NCBI GenBank assembly: GCA_013398295.1
Contig: VZSF01002066.1
Coordinates: forward strand, 421,693-485,692
Direction: 5' to 3'
Origin: Chionis minor
Taxonomy: Eukaryota; Chordata; Aves; Charadriiformes; Chionididae
DNA: 64,000 nt
This document shows positions 63,601 through 64,000 of the stretch, in pieces (positions within the stretch are counted from its first letter, which is position 1; each line of letters opens with the position of its first letter). The notes beneath the pieces are model-generated. The model made no database searches, was not told the origin of the DNA, and was given only the letters and a program-made list of their open reading frames with translations. The position numbers and the translations under genes were made by a program.

Positions 63601-64000
63601 CCTTAACGCTAGATTTCATGACCATTTTAAATTGTGCACAATTTTTGATTCTTCATTTGTAGAGCTGGCATTCAAATACTGCTTTGCAACTCTCATTTTG
63701 CAGTGATATTTTGTTAAATAAATAATGCTAGGTTAGGAATTATGGTATAAATATTTTAAGGAGCCACTAAAGCATTTTCAAAAAAACCTAGCCAAGCAAA
63801 TTCCAAGTGAATGAACTTTTACAGCCTTCAAAGGGTTACCTGACCTTCTACTTTCGCAGCTTGCTTGACTCAAAGTTACAGCAATGGAGGAGATAACAGT
63901 GAAACTGTACTATAAAAATAAATTACTATCATGAATATTAAGCAACAAGGATATAATAAACATGACTGCTTACATGATTCTGATTTATTGATACTGATTT

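Larger units (their letters stand above)
57961..64000. other. ARHGAP15: Intronic DNA to the right edge
   Basis: No further ARHGAP15 exon was recognised before the window ends. I looked for the RhoGAP arginine-finger block (GIYRVSG) and the FRELPEPL block on the minus strand and saw neither. A GC-rich stretch lies around 58520-58720, and the remainder is AT-rich. The tract 61529-61650 has CR1-like words (CTCCAGTTCTGGAGCCCATT, AATCTGGAATACTGTGTTAG) but is too worn to call. Confidence 0.5.

Noticed and set aside
38905..64000. Upstream RhoGAP exon carrying the arginine finger
   Set aside because: Searches by eye for the reverse complements of its conserved motifs found nothing convincing. Short exons are easy to miss, so absence is not proven.

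Overview
The window is nuclear DNA from a bird. The evidence is several CR1 LINE 3' ends carrying the avian octamer-type termini (ATTCTATGATT or GTGATTCTGTGATTCTG), a few worn MIR-type relics, low coding density and vertebrate splice signals. The exact species cannot be told from the sequence. Nothing suggests a bacterial, plasmid or viral source.

I can support one protein-coding gene, on the minus strand, and it enters from the right edge of the window. Two coding exons are readable: a 106-nt exon at 38799-38904 and the terminal exon at 14594-14777. Together they encode the last 95 or so residues of a RhoGAP domain ending in KIFGSEED. The protein fits ARHGAP15, a Rac-directed GTPase-activating protein. 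The phases of the two exons fit exactly (AA|G, a lysine), so they are probably directly joined across an intron of about 24 kb. A short 3' UTR with an AATAAA at 14426-14431 (minus strand) follows. The exon before 38904, which would continue toward the arginine finger, was not found and probably lies beyond 64000. The 25 kb from 38905 to the right edge is therefore read as the 3' part of the next upstream intron.

Layout: 1 to about 14400 is intergenic DNA downstream of the gene. It holds an old CR1 relic (8222-8640), two young CR1 fragments (10084-10469 minus, 12024-12291 plus) and simple repeats. 14400-14777 is the gene's end. 14778-38798 is the last intron, with CR1 copies at 24046-24496, 25370-25904 and 35307-35527 and MIR/L2-type relics at 31583-31850, 34660-34770 and 37141-37285. 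38905-64000 is the upstream intron. It holds CpG-dense patches (45930-46015 and 50500-50800), one 243-base assembly gap (47492-47734), a MIR-type relic (57835-57960), several perfect short inverted repeats and many A/T runs. In mammals ARHGAP15 lies next to GTDC1 and ZEB2 in a region rich in conserved non-coding DNA. That makes intronic regulatory elements plausible here, but conservation cannot be measured from one sequence.

The many open frames of 60-195 codons are what chance gives in 64 kb read six ways, and most are not reported as genes. No tRNA, rRNA, CRISPR array, intact transposon or retrovirus was recognised. I did not find a convincing undescribed biological system. The best items for a second look are the CpG-dense intronic islands, a perfect EBF-type palindrome at 45882-45899, and an unexplained protein-like open frame at 59556-59816.
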